A stretch of DNA of 64,000 nucleotides from Methanobacterium sp. Lineage in GTDB: Archaea; Methanobacteriota; Methanobacteria; Methanobacteriales; Methanobacteriaceae. The translations under genes and the position numbers were made by a program. The notes under the pieces were generated by a model that worked only from the letters and a program-made list of their open reading frames with translations, was not told the origin of the DNA and did no database searches. Positions 45,145 to 53,593 of the stretch are shown here, one piece after another. The stretch is taken from positions 1-64,000 of the forward strand of contig JACRPY010000003.1 in the NCBI GenBank assembly GCA_016222945.1, read 5' to 3'. Positions within the stretch are counted from its first letter, which is position 1, and each line of letters begins with the position of its first letter.

Positions 45145-46311
45145 ATGAATGACAAATACATTTATCTGGACAACGCATCATCTTCTAAAATGGATGAAAG
45201 CGTCTTAGAAGAAATGAAAACCTACTTTTTCGATGTTTATGCCGTTGCAACTTCAGATTTTGGATATTCTTTGGGTGTAGAAGCAAGAGAAGCATTAGAA
45301 AGTAGCAGGGAAATTATTGCCAGTTCGTTAGGAGCATCAGCAAAAGAATTTATTTTTACATCAGGCAGTGCAGAATCAAATAATATGGCTTTAAAAGGAG
45401 TAGCAGATGCTCTTGGTGATAAAAAAGGTAAACACATAATAATATCTAAAATTGAAGATTTTCCTGTTTTAAACAGCGCCAAATATCTGGAAAAACAGGG
45501 TTTTGAAGTAACTTACCTTGATGTAGATGAATATGGCATTGTAGATCCCAAAGATTTAAAGGCCAAAATTACGCCAGAAACTATTTTAGTTTCCATTCAA
45601 CATGCAAATCAAGAAATAGGAACTATACAGGATATTGAAGCAATTGGAAAAGTTTGCAAAGAAAAAAAAGTCCTGTTTCACACTGATGCCACACACACAT
45701 TTACCAGAGTACCTTTAGATGTTAAAAAAGTACATGTAGATTTGATCTCCGTATCAGCACATACCATACACGGCCCTAACGGCGTGGGAGGCATATACAT
45801 CCGTAAAGGCACCCCTATCAAAAAATGGCTTGACGGAGGATTTCAGGAATTCAACATGCGCGGAGGAGTTGAAAATGTTGCTGGAGCAGTTGGATTTGCT
45901 AAAGCTGTTGAATTAGTAACTGATGAAGAAAATAAACGGCTTCAAAATATTCGAGACCATTTAATTGATAGGATTTTAGCGGAAGTGCCTCAAACAGTTC
46001 TAAATGGACATAGATCAAAGAGAATACCTCAAAATGCTAATATTACATTCGAGTACGTTGAAGGAGAATCCATTACCTTACATTTAGATATGCGTGGTTT
46101 TGCCGTGAGCACCGGTTCATCATGTTTTAGTCGAACTTTAGAGGCCAGCCATGTTATACTGGCTGCAACTGGAGATTCTGAAAGAGCTCATGGATCAATT
46201 AGATTTACTTTCGGACGTTTCAACACCATTGAGGATGCTGATTCGGTTGCAGATGCGATAGGTAATGTTGTGGAGAATTTAAGGAAAATTAGCCCATTGG
46301 GAATGAAATAA
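45145..46311 (+). CDS. NifS-like class V protein lacking the PLP lysine
   Basis: 388 residues, alignable end to end with IscS. At the PLP-lysine position it has Thr207 (SAHTIHGPNG instead of SAHKVYGPKG). Other pocket changes are TSGSAESNN for TSGGTESDN and DATHTF for DAVQSV. HANQEIGTIQ and the active loop cysteine (STGSSCFSR, Cys327) are kept. It is unlikely to be a normal PLP desulfurase; it may act as a persulfide acceptor or scaffold for TusA and DsrE, encoded just upstream. An intact iscS is present at 36 kb. Confidence 0.85.
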   Translation: MNDKYIYLDNASSSKMDESVLEEMKTYFFDVYAVATSDFGYSLGVEAREALESSREIIASSLGASAKEFIFTSGSAESNNMALKGVADALGDKKGKHIIISKIEDFPVLNSAKYLEKQGFEVTYLDVDEYGIVDPKDLKAKITPETILVSIQHANQEIGTIQDIEAIGKVCKEKKVLFHTDATHTFTRVPLDVKKVHVDLISVSAHTIHGPNGVGGIYIRKGTPIKKWLDGGFQEFNMRGGVENVAGAVGFAKAVELVTDEENKRLQNIRDHLIDRILAEVPQTVLNGHRSKRIPQNANITFEYVEGESITLHLDMRGFAVSTGSSCFSRTLEASHVILAATGDSERAHGSIRFTFGRFNTIEDADSVADAIGNVVENLRKISPLGMK

Positions 46312-46377
46312 ATTTGAATAATTAAATCAAAAGAGAATCTGGATAAAAAAAAGAGATAATATAATATATCTGAGTAA

Positions 46378-46776
46378 TTAATCCACTTTTGATCCAGCAT
46401 CAGGGCCAGGTTTAACTGAATAAATCTCTTCAACCTTAAAAATAATTGCCGCTTTTGCTGGAAGTTTACTCATTACACTTTTTGCCCAGTCTACTGCTTC
46501 ATCAAACAACTTTCCAGAATTATGAATCTCAACTGTGCCTTTAAACTGGTATGGACAGGATGTAGCATCTCTTGGTACTAAACTTGCTTTAGGATTGTTT
46601 TCAAGGTTCTCACGGGTTTTATTCATATAGTTATCTACAATCAGGATTGTTTTATTATCTATAGGTCTTGCAAATCCAATTGGAACGACATTAGGCACTC
46701 CGTCTTTAGTTGCAGTTGCAAGAAAAATTAAGTGGTCCTTTTCAACCGATTCCATCATTTCTTCAGTCATTACCAT
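46378..46776 (-). CDS. pyridoxamine-5'-phosphate-oxidase-like flavin-binding protein
   Basis: 132 residues. The FMN-binding split barrel is seen in DHLIFLATATKDGVPNVVPIGF, ILIVDNYMNKTRENLENNPKASLV and YQFKGTVEIH. Members bind FMN or F420 and reduce small substrates. ATG 46776 is 5 nt after GGTGA; a TTG at 46803 lies within the operator and is rejected. Its promoter has TAACAATGGTTA just after a TATA box. Confidence 0.85.
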   Translation of the reverse strand: MVMTEEMMESVEKDHLIFLATATKDGVPNVVPIGFARPIDNKTILIVDNYMNKTRENLENNPKASLVPRDATSCPYQFKGTVEIHNSGKLFDEAVDWAKSVMSKLPAKAAIIFKVEEIYSVKPGPDAGSKVD

Positions 46777-46797
46777 ATTTTTCACCGTTAATATTTG

Positions 46798-46809
46798 TAA
46801 CAATGGTTA
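46798..46809. promoter_or_regulatory. TAACAATGGTTA operator, PPOX promoter
   Basis: On the minus strand the order is ATTATATATT (TATA), operator, GGTGA ribosome site, ATG, all within 50 bases. The site covers the expected transcription start of the PPOX gene. Confidence 0.68.
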
Positions 46810-46894
46810 ATATATAATATTTTTGCAATAATTTTCAATTTTTTCTAAATTGAATAATTGAATGGATCAATTAGCAAAATTTATAACATGATTA

Positions 46895-46906
46895 TAACAA
46901 TAGTTA
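46895..46906. promoter_or_regulatory. TAACAATAGTTA operator, moaD-like promoter
   Basis: The site sits in a longer AT-rich dyad (ATTATAACAATAGTTATATAAT) 85 bases before the MoaD/ThiS-like gene, after a TATA-like TTTATAACATG. It lies in the divergent gap shared with the PPOX gene. Confidence 0.68.
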
Positions 46907-46990
46907 TATAATTGAAATGACAAGCCTAAATAATGATCTATAAAAAGTAAATTAAATTATTTAAAAATTAAATAATTCAGGAGATATATT

Positions 46991-47266
46991 ATGGTAAAAA
47001 TTAAATTTTTAGCGCGTTTTAGAGATATCACAGGGGAAAGATCCATAAACATCGACCACAACGGAAATATTACAGATTTAATCAATATTCTAACTCAAAA
47101 ATATGGAAACGAATTTAAAGATGCTTTATTTGATAAAAATGGTGAATTAAGAGATTATATGAAAATTCTCGTTAATGGAGAAGATGCTCAATCTGGAGGG
47201 AGCCTTGAAAGCATGTTAAACGATTCTGATGAAGTTGTAATCTTCCAGACCATTGCTGGGGGTTAG
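46991..47266 (+). CDS. MoaD/ThiS-family sulfur carrier
   Basis: 91 residues, a ubiquitin-like fold ending in the required Gly-Gly (IFQTIAGG). KIKFLARFRDITGERSINI and MKILVNGEDAQSGGSLESML match the MoaD branch. After adenylation by an E1-like enzyme (the ThiF/MoeB homologue at 52.5 kb) it would carry a thiocarboxylate for molybdopterin, thiamine or cysteine/methionine-type sulfur transfer. The operator upstream favours a sulfur-assimilation role. A T-tract follows the stop. Confidence 0.88.
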   Translation: MVKIKFLARFRDITGERSINIDHNGNITDLINILTQKYGNEFKDALFDKNGELRDYMKILVNGEDAQSGGSLESMLNDSDEVVIFQTIAGG

Positions 47267-47296
47267 AACGCCCCAATTTTTTTATTTTATTTAATA

Positions 47297-47308
47297 TAAC
47301 AATTGTTA
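47297..47308. promoter_or_regulatory. TAACAATTGTTA operator before binding-protein gene
   Basis: A perfect palindrome 29 bases before the ATG at 47337, overlapping a TATA-like TTTAATATAAC. The GAGGAGG ribosome site follows directly. This gives the gene a promoter separate from the moaD-like gene. Confidence 0.7.
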
Positions 47309-47336
47309 ATTTATAATAGAAAGAGGAGGAATTAAA

Positions 47337-48236
47337 ATGCGCATAGGTTACCTTTCAACAATATATCATACTTCATTTATCCTAAAAAATTATCCTTCTA
47401 AACATTTAAAGGATTACAATTTAGAATGGTCTTTATTTGCAACAGGGCCTGCAATGATAGAAGGATTCGAATCTGGAGACATTGATGTGAGTTATATAGG
47501 CATTCCCCCCGTTATGATAGGGATTGAAAATGGCTTAAAAATTAAATGTATCGGAGGAGGACATATAGAAGGCACTGTAATGGTGTCACCTACATCCTAC
47601 AAATCTTTTGATGAATTAGGAAGCATGGATGCTGTTTTAAATCAGTTTGAAGGTAAAACTATTGGAACTCCAACCCACGGCTGTATTCACGATGTAATCA
47701 TACGTGAAATTACCAAAGATTATGATATACACATTAAAAATTTCACATGGGCTGATTTTATCTTGGATGCAATTGAAGAAGGAGAAATTGCCGCAGGCAT
47801 TGGAACTCCATCCCTTAAAACAGTTATTTCAAATAGATTTGATTCTAAAATTGTAATTCCACCAAACCAACTTTGGCCTTATAATCCAAGCTATGGAATA
47901 ACAGTAAAAGAAGAATTAATTGATAAATCACCAGAATTTATAACAAATTTCTTAAAGGCCCATGAAGATGCATGTAATTTAATTAGATTACACCCCGAAA
48001 AAGCAGCAGAAAAAGCTTTAAAAGAAATTGAAATTATTGATAAAGATTTTGTGCTAGATACATATAAAATATCTCCAAAATACTGTGCAAGCATTCCAAA
48101 GGAGTATATTGAATCTGCACTAAAATTTATTCCTGTTTTGAGAAGTTTAGGTTATATGAAAAAGAATTTAAAAGAAAAAGATATTTTTGACACTGAATTT
48201 ATTGAAAAAATCCATCCAGAGCCAGCGCATTATTAG
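47337..48236 (+). CDS. NMT1/THI5-like substrate-binding-fold protein without signal peptide
   Basis: 299 residues. RIGYLSTIYHTSFIL...DYNLEWSLFATGPAMIEGFESGDIDVSYIGIPPVMIGIENGLKIKCIGGGH is the N-lobe of periplasmic-type binding proteins of the NMT1/SsuA/ThiY class. The second lobe follows to ~210, and a helical C-terminus ends in IHPEPAHY. The protein begins directly at the first strand with no signal peptide or lipobox, and no permease or ATPase gene is adjacent, so it is probably cytosolic. The operator and sulfur-gene neighbours suggest a sulfur or thiamine-precursor role. Function unknown. Confidence 0.75.
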   Translation: MRIGYLSTIYHTSFILKNYPSKHLKDYNLEWSLFATGPAMIEGFESGDIDVSYIGIPPVMIGIENGLKIKCIGGGHIEGTVMVSPTSYKSFDELGSMDAVLNQFEGKTIGTPTHGCIHDVIIREITKDYDIHIKNFTWADFILDAIEEGEIAAGIGTPSLKTVISNRFDSKIVIPPNQLWPYNPSYGITVKEELIDKSPEFITNFLKAHEDACNLIRLHPEKAAEKALKEIEIIDKDFVLDTYKISPKYCASIPKEYIESALKFIPVLRSLGYMKKNLKEKDIFDTEFIEKIHPEPAHY

Positions 48237-48300
48237 TTGATTTTAAAAATGATATACTTCCAAAAAAAGTTCCTATTTTTATTTCTAAGTAAAATTCAAA

Positions 48301-50676
48301 CTATAAATCTTTAGAAGACGCTTTATATAAAACTGCTTCAAGCTTATCAAGAGCATTACTAACTTGTTTATCAAATTCATAGAATTTATTGGCTAATCCC
48401 CTAAAGTAGGGTGCATAAACCTTATAATACATCAATCTATCTGGATCTATGCTGTTTTTTAGAAGTTCTGACCTGATTTCCTGCACTTTTTCTTGGATAC
48501 TTGGATAAATTATGTCATCAGGATATTCACCTAAAAATATTCCATCAGCACCATTTTCAAATGCATATATAATATGTTTTGGCATTAAACGGTTTATTGA
48601 TGAGATTCTGATAATTCGAACTGATTCTGGGTAGGATATTCTGTTTATTCCAATATTATCAGAGGCCACATAACCTATATAATCAACAAACGCCAGTATT
48701 CTCCGTTCACCATCTTTTTTATCCTTTAATATACCTGAGATTGTGGCAAATATCTGGCTGTCTGTTTGACCCATAATCTCAACTGCTTCATGCTTACATT
48801 TGGATATACATACTCCACAGCCGTTACATGCAATAGGATCAACTGATATACGTTCATCATGCATATAAATAGCCTTATATGTACATGCATCCACACAATC
48901 CCTACACATTTTGCATTTAGATGGATCAACCACAGCAATTGTTGGTTCTATTTCTAATCCTCCATTCATAATCTCTGAAACTTTAGATGCAGCTGCATTT
49001 GCCTGAGAAACACTATCAGTAATATCTTTAGGCCCCTGTGCAGTTCCACAAACATAAATTCCTTCTATATCAGTACTTACAGGTTTTATTTTAGAATGCT
49101 TCTCTTTTACGAAGAGATCTTCAGTAAGACCCACATTCAATGTCTCTGCTACACTTAAAGTACCTTCTGATGGTTCCATTGCCTCAGATAAAACAACCAT
49201 GTCCGTTTCTATTTCCAGTTGTTCGCCTCGAAGAGTATCCTCTACTCTTACAACAATATTTTCTCCATTCCTTGATATATCTCCAGGCCTTCCCCTTATT
49301 AAATTAATTTCCTTTGATTGCACGTATCTAAAGTAATTTTCATACATTCCAGGTGTCCTCATATCTGTATAACAGATAACTATTTCTGTTTCAGGATAAT
49401 AATGCCTTATAAAGCTTGCATGTTTTAATGCAACCATACAGCAAATTTTTGAGCAGTATCGTTTTCCTTCTGGTTTTTCATCCCTTGAACCCGCGCATTG
49501 TACCATTACCACTCTTCTAGGGATTTCACCATTGGAAGGCCGTAGAAGCTTACCATTTGTAGGGCCATTAACTCCCATTATCCTTGCAAGCTCCATTTGA
49601 GTTATCACATCATCATATCTTTCATATCCATACTCTGGACGTTTTTTAAGGTCAAATCCTTTATGTCCTGTTGCTATAACCACAGAACCAACGTTTAAAG
49701 GTATTATTTCACCTTTCATTGAAAGATCAATAGCATCCATTGTACAGACTTTTTGGCATTTACCACATTTAATACAGTGTTTTTCATCAATTGTGTAAAC
49801 ATCAGGCACTGATTGAGGGAACGGCTTATAAATAGCCTTTCTCATCATCAATTTTTCATTCCATTCATTGGGAACTTCTACTGGACAAACTTCTGCACAG
49901 TTACCACATGCAATACACCTATCTTCTTTAACATACCGTGGTTTCCTCTCAACAAGTAAATTAAAGTTTCCAGATCTTCTTTTTGATGATTTAAGCTCTG
50001 CATTAGTTATAATATTGATATTTTTATGCTGTACAGCCTCGTTTATTAATGGATTAAATAAGCATAATGCACACTCTTCTGCAAGCTTTTCTGGGGAGAA
50101 TACTTTACCTATTTTTATCATGTTACCCCCAACAGTAGGCTTTTCTTCAATAATATCCACTTTTATACCTTGTTTAGCAAGGGAAAGTGCTACAGTTATT
50201 CCTGAAATTCCCCCGCCAATTACAGCCGCATGTTTTTTGGTCTTCCGGACAATAGCATCCAATGGACGAGCATATTTAACCCTTTCAACAGCCGCGTTTG
50301 TCAAGGATATAGCTTTATCTGTTGCTTTATCCGTATCAGAATGTACCCATGAACACTGCTCCCTTAAATTAGCCATCTCCAACAAATAAGGATTTAGAGG
50401 AGCTACATGATTTCTAAAGGTTTTTTCATGAGTAATAGGCGAACAAGCACCGATAACAACTCGATCCAATCCTTCTTCAAGTATGATGTCCCTAATATTC
50501 TTTTGACATTTTATAGAACAAAGATTTTCAAATTCTTTCACTACTTTAGCGTCGACTGAAGAACGAAGTTTTTCCATATCTACTGTGTCCGAAATATTTC
50601 CTCCACAGCGACATAAAAAAACACCGATATCTATACTGCTTTTTGGCGCATATCTTGAGAAAGGATAGTTATTCAC
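48301..50676 (-). CDS. HdrA-like flavin/Fe-S protein fused to Cys-less MvhD-like domain
   Basis: 791 residues. N-terminal VFLCRCGGNISD; FAD domain with AAVIGGGISGITVALSLAKQG; ferredoxin motifs CIACGNCAEVCP and CIKCGKCQKVC; CAGSRDEK...YCSKICC cluster region; C-terminal CKMCRDCVDAC and CNGCGVCISKC. This is HdrA architecture, the flavin-bifurcating subunit of heterodisulfide reductase. Residues ~656-780 align with MvhD/FrhD-type delta subunits, but the [2Fe-2S] cysteines are gone (VDYIG for CCNWC, SSINR for MCSGR, GEYPDDIIY for GCHPGDCHY). It follows hdrB at 180 nt, separated by palindrome array 3. Confidence 0.88.
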   Translation of the reverse strand: MNNYPFSRYAPKSSIDIGVFLCRCGGNISDTVDMEKLRSSVDAKVVKEFENLCSIKCQKNIRDIILEEGLDRVVIGACSPITHEKTFRNHVAPLNPYLLEMANLREQCSWVHSDTDKATDKAISLTNAAVERVKYARPLDAIVRKTKKHAAVIGGGISGITVALSLAKQGIKVDIIEEKPTVGGNMIKIGKVFSPEKLAEECALCLFNPLINEAVQHKNINIITNAELKSSKRRSGNFNLLVERKPRYVKEDRCIACGNCAEVCPVEVPNEWNEKLMMRKAIYKPFPQSVPDVYTIDEKHCIKCGKCQKVCTMDAIDLSMKGEIIPLNVGSVVIATGHKGFDLKKRPEYGYERYDDVITQMELARIMGVNGPTNGKLLRPSNGEIPRRVVMVQCAGSRDEKPEGKRYCSKICCMVALKHASFIRHYYPETEIVICYTDMRTPGMYENYFRYVQSKEINLIRGRPGDISRNGENIVVRVEDTLRGEQLEIETDMVVLSEAMEPSEGTLSVAETLNVGLTEDLFVKEKHSKIKPVSTDIEGIYVCGTAQGPKDITDSVSQANAAASKVSEIMNGGLEIEPTIAVVDPSKCKMCRDCVDACTYKAIYMHDERISVDPIACNGCGVCISKCKHEAVEIMGQTDSQIFATISGILKDKKDGERRILAFVDYIGYVASDNIGINRISYPESVRIIRISSINRLMPKHIIYAFENGADGIFLGEYPDDIIYPSIQEKVQEIRSELLKNSIDPDRLMYYKVYAPYFRGLANKFYEFDKQVSNALDKLEAVLYKASSKDL

Positions 50677-50738
50677 TTTATTACCTCATAATAATTGATT
50701 TGTGATCTATTTTTTTTGAACTTTTTTGATCAACCACT

Positions 50739-50845
50739 CAAAAATTCGTAGAATTTTTGGTGCTTACAAAACTCTCAGTTTTGTAGCCGCAAAAAACTTC
50801 GTTTTTTGCATGCCCCGAAAACGGTGTTTTCGAGGGCTTTTTTTT
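50739..50845. repeat. palindrome array 3 (four hairpins)
   Basis: Four stem-loops in a row, centres about 25 bp apart: CAAAAATTC / GAATTTTTG around gta (50739-50759); TACAAAACT / AGTTTTGTA around ctc (50765-50785); GCAAAAAAC / GTTTTTTGC around ttc (50789-50809); and GCCCCGAAAAC / GTTTTCGAGGGC (50812-50837) plus eight T. The T-run is on the plus strand, opposite to the flanking hdr genes, so it is not their terminator. It lies between hdrB and hdrA. Confidence 0.85.
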
Positions 50846-50856
50846 AAAAGGTTGCC

Positions 50857-51804
50857 TTATAAACATGGGTTAATCTGCTTTATTTTCTTTAAAATAGGAT
50901 CTACAGGAACTGTATGTGTTTGAACCCCAACTACTTTGTAAGGGTCAGCTCCAAGGGCAAGGGCCACAAATTGGGAAATATTAAGACAAATTATATTAAA
51001 TTCTGTGTCTAATGATTTTCCAATGGATTTCTGGTTCCTATCAAACTGCATCTGACAATTAGGGCACATATGAAGCAAAATATCAACATCATGCTCTTTT
51101 AAACTTAGAAGTTTTTCAGCAGTCACAGAAAATGATAACTCTTTGTTCATATAACGTTGCCTGAAACCGTTGCCACAGGTACTGGTTTTACGGTCATACC
51201 AGTCTACGGTTTCTACACCGCATGCTTTTGCAAGAGTCTCTATAACCATTGGATCTCTTGCATTTCCAATAGTGTCTTTATGATGGACTTTGCAGTAGTG
51301 ACATGCGTGATGAGCAGCCACTTTAAAGCCAGATAAATCCATTTCCACTAAATTTTCAATTTCTTCTGCTTTATTATAAATGATTTCAGCTGTATGGAAA
51401 ATATTATTCCTTGAATCCATATCATCTGCATCATATTTTAAATCAGGCAAATTTGAATCTTCAAAAATCTTATTTACTTTTTCTCTTACATCTTCTCTAT
51501 TATTTAAGATATTACAGGATTTTTTAAGTATAGCATAGCATGTTGCACATAATGTTGCTATATTTTTATGTTCTTCCTCTCTTGCAACCTGAAAATTTCT
51601 TGCTGCAAGCGCAGTAGTAGAAAACTGGTCAAATAAGTCAGCATAATGTCCTAAACCTGTGCAACAGGACTGCCGTTCACTTATGATATATTCCACTCCT
51701 AATTTGTCAAAGATAAATTTTGTAGATGATTCCACCCCGGGATATTCCACATTTACAAGGCAGCTTTTAAAGATTAGTATGTCTTTATCTGGTATTTTCT
51801 TCAT
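50857..51804 (-). CDS. HdrB-like subunit, CCG-domain protein
   Basis: 315 residues with two CCG (noncubane 4Fe-4S) domains. The first is complete: Cys15, Cys47-Cys48 (SCCTG), Cys86 and Cys89. The second has Cys168, then Thr209-Cys210-Gly where CCG is expected, then Cys247 and Cys250 (CPNC); Cys171 is an extra nearby cysteine. In heterodisulfide reductase HdrB holds the disulfide-cleaving clusters. The start overlaps the end of hdrC by 20 bases. Confidence 0.88.
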   Translation of the reverse strand: MKKIPDKDILIFKSCLVNVEYPGVESSTKFIFDKLGVEYIISERQSCCTGLGHYADLFDQFSTTALAARNFQVAREEEHKNIATLCATCYAILKKSCNILNNREDVREKVNKIFEDSNLPDLKYDADDMDSRNNIFHTAEIIYNKAEEIENLVEMDLSGFKVAAHHACHYCKVHHKDTIGNARDPMVIETLAKACGVETVDWYDRKTSTCGNGFRQRYMNKELSFSVTAEKLLSLKEHDVDILLHMCPNCQMQFDRNQKSIGKSLDTEFNIICLNISQFVALALGADPYKVVGVQTHTVPVDPILKKIKQINPCL

Positions 51805-52390
51805 CTTTGCACCGCTTTATCTTATTTAGCCTATTTTTAAATCCAGTTTTATCTAAAATTTTGTTAATTTCATTTATGTCCTTTTCTGGCAGGAACATGG
51901 ACCCTAAATCTAAATTTTCTCTTATATCCTCAATATCTACTTTTAATTGAAGCCATTCCTTCCCAAAATCTTTTACTATTTCATCGAAGAAATCTGAGGG
52001 GATAGAACCAAGCCCCAATTCCAGGAAACTTTCACCGTAAGCTGAAAATAAGGCAATTTTAAGTTTTCCTTTTCCATTATCAATTGATTTTTGCCTTATT
52101 ATTTGATTTATCTCACATGGACTATTATTTACAGGACATACACTGTGGCAAGTATAGCAATAAAAGCAATCCCAAATTATATCATCTGAAATTAGATTTT
52201 CATCTTTATCAAGTACTCTTTTAACTAATTCTCGTGGGTCATAGTCTGTGTGCCTTGCCGCAGGACAGACTGACGTACACATCCCGCATTGGATGCATTT
52301 AAGAATTCCAAGATTTTCTGATGCCTTTAAATCATTAATCACGCTTTCAGCGAGTTTAAAGGTGTTTTCACCTATTTTAAGAGTATTCAT
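51785..52390 (-). CDS. HdrC-like iron-sulfur subunit
   Basis: 201 residues. Two [4Fe-4S] motifs, CIQCGMCTSVCPAARHTDYDPRE and CFYCYTCHSVCP, as in HdrC, the electron link between HdrA and HdrB. The C-terminus is longer than usual and charged (DKTGFKNRLNKIKRCKDEE). It is the first gene of an hdrC-hdrB-hdrA order. A TATA box TTTATATA lies about 80 bases upstream on the minus strand. Confidence 0.88.
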   Translation of the reverse strand: MNTLKIGENTFKLAESVINDLKASENLGILKCIQCGMCTSVCPAARHTDYDPRELVKRVLDKDENLISDDIIWDCFYCYTCHSVCPVNNSPCEINQIIRQKSIDNGKGKLKIALFSAYGESFLELGLGSIPSDFFDEIVKDFGKEWLQLKVDIEDIRENLDLGSMFLPEKDINEINKILDKTGFKNRLNKIKRCKDEENTR

Positions 52391-52459
52391 CTTGATTGTA
52401 CCCCATATGTCTAATTAAATAATCAATTTAAAAAAATTTGATATTATAATAATTGCTCC

Positions 52460-52479
52460 TTTTAGTATATAAACTAAAA
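52460..52479 (-). promoter_or_regulatory. hdrC promoter: TATA box inside a dyad
   Basis: TTTTAGT (52460-52466) and ACTAAAA (52473-52479) are perfect 7-bp inverted arms with only 6 bases between them. On the minus strand the TATA consensus TTTATATA spans the centre. It predicts a start near 52440, upstream of hdrC. The arms differ from the sulfur operator, so another regulator is possible. Confidence 0.5.
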
Positions 52480-52520
52480 TCAATACATCCCATAACTTGT
52501 CAGTTCAGTGCTTTAAGATG

Positions 52521-53537
52521 TTATGTTCCTATATATCTTGCATAAATTGATCTTGCAACTTTTTCATCGTTAGTTCCTTTAATTATTGCTCTTCCATCTC
52601 TAAAAACGGATATTTCATATTTATCTATCTTAAAAAGTAGTATGAAGTCTGCACATTTAGTACTGCCTAAATGTTCCAAGTTAGATGCCAATTCATGTAA
52701 ATTTATTTCTTTTGCATTTGCAGGAGTTATTTGAATTGCATTCCTGCCACAAAGTGACGATATAACATCTTTATCTTCTGCATTTAAATAATCAAAAGTT
52801 CCATCCACGCAGCACGCACATTCTTCATTTTTTCTAACAAGTATATTGTCAAATGAGTTGTTCCACGCATCATATACTATCAAATTGCTGTCATGTTCAT
52901 TTACTGGCTTTAATTCTCCAAGAAGTATTTTTAAGGTTTCTGTACTTGCCATTGAACCCATTATCACAGTTAAAGTGTTTAATACTCCCATTGTGTCACA
53001 AGTTGGAAGTGATCCTGCTTTAGGAATGTTTGGGTAAAGGCATCGGATGCATGCAGCTCCAGGCAGGATATTCATAGTCATCCCCGACATTCCAATTGCA
53101 CCTGTGTAAATCCATGGTATTTTTTCCCTTACACAAACATCATTTATAAGCATTCTTGTTTGAATATTGTCTGTTCCATCTAAAACCAGATCAACATCCT
53201 TTATTATTTCATCAATATTTGTATGATTTAAATCTTTGACAATAGGGATGATTTCTATGGTAGAATTAATAGATTCCAGTTTTCTGGTTGCAGCTATTGC
53301 TTTTGTTTCTCCTACATCACTTTCATCAAATAACATTTGTCTTTGCAGGTTGTTCAATTCCACAAAATCCCGGTCTAAAATGGATATTTTACCGATTCCT
53401 GCACGTGTAAGGTTGTTTGCAGCAACTGTTCCCAGTGCCCCGCACCCAATAATAATAACATGGCTTTGAGCTAGTTTTTCCTGACCTTCTTTGCCAATGT
53501 TTTGTAAAATCGCCTGCCTTGAGTATCTATCCTGCAT
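52521..53537 (-). CDS. E1-like adenylyltransferase (ThiF/MoeB/HesA family)
   Basis: 338 residues. RYSRQAILQNIGKEGQEKL, HVIIIGCGALGTVAANNLTRAGIG, DRDFVELNNLQRQ and DGTDNIQTR are the nucleotide-binding hallmarks. Zinc cysteines are CIRC and CACC; PTCDTMGVLN holds the possible catalytic Cys. A C-terminal ~80-residue extension (from about residue 255) follows the zinc site. It would adenylate the Gly-Gly end of the MoaD/ThiS-like protein at 47 kb. AGGTGG precedes the ATG. It lies 56 nt downstream of the GMC-type gene, likely in one transcript. Confidence 0.9.
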   Translation of the reverse strand: MQDRYSRQAILQNIGKEGQEKLAQSHVIIIGCGALGTVAANNLTRAGIGKISILDRDFVELNNLQRQMLFDESDVGETKAIAATRKLESINSTIEIIPIVKDLNHTNIDEIIKDVDLVLDGTDNIQTRMLINDVCVREKIPWIYTGAIGMSGMTMNILPGAACIRCLYPNIPKAGSLPTCDTMGVLNTLTVIMGSMASTETLKILLGELKPVNEHDSNLIVYDAWNNSFDNILVRKNEECACCVDGTFDYLNAEDKDVISSLCGRNAIQITPANAKEINLHELASNLEHLGSTKCADFILLFKIDKYEISVFRDGRAIIKGTNDEKVARSIYARYIGT

Positions 53538-53593
53538 TATTTAACCACCTTTATCATTTAAATAGGATTTAAGTTGCTATAATCATTAAAAAA

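Noticed and set aside
50812..50845. Intrinsic terminator for the hdr genes
   Set aside because: The T-run is on the plus strand while the hdr genes are transcribed on the minus strand.
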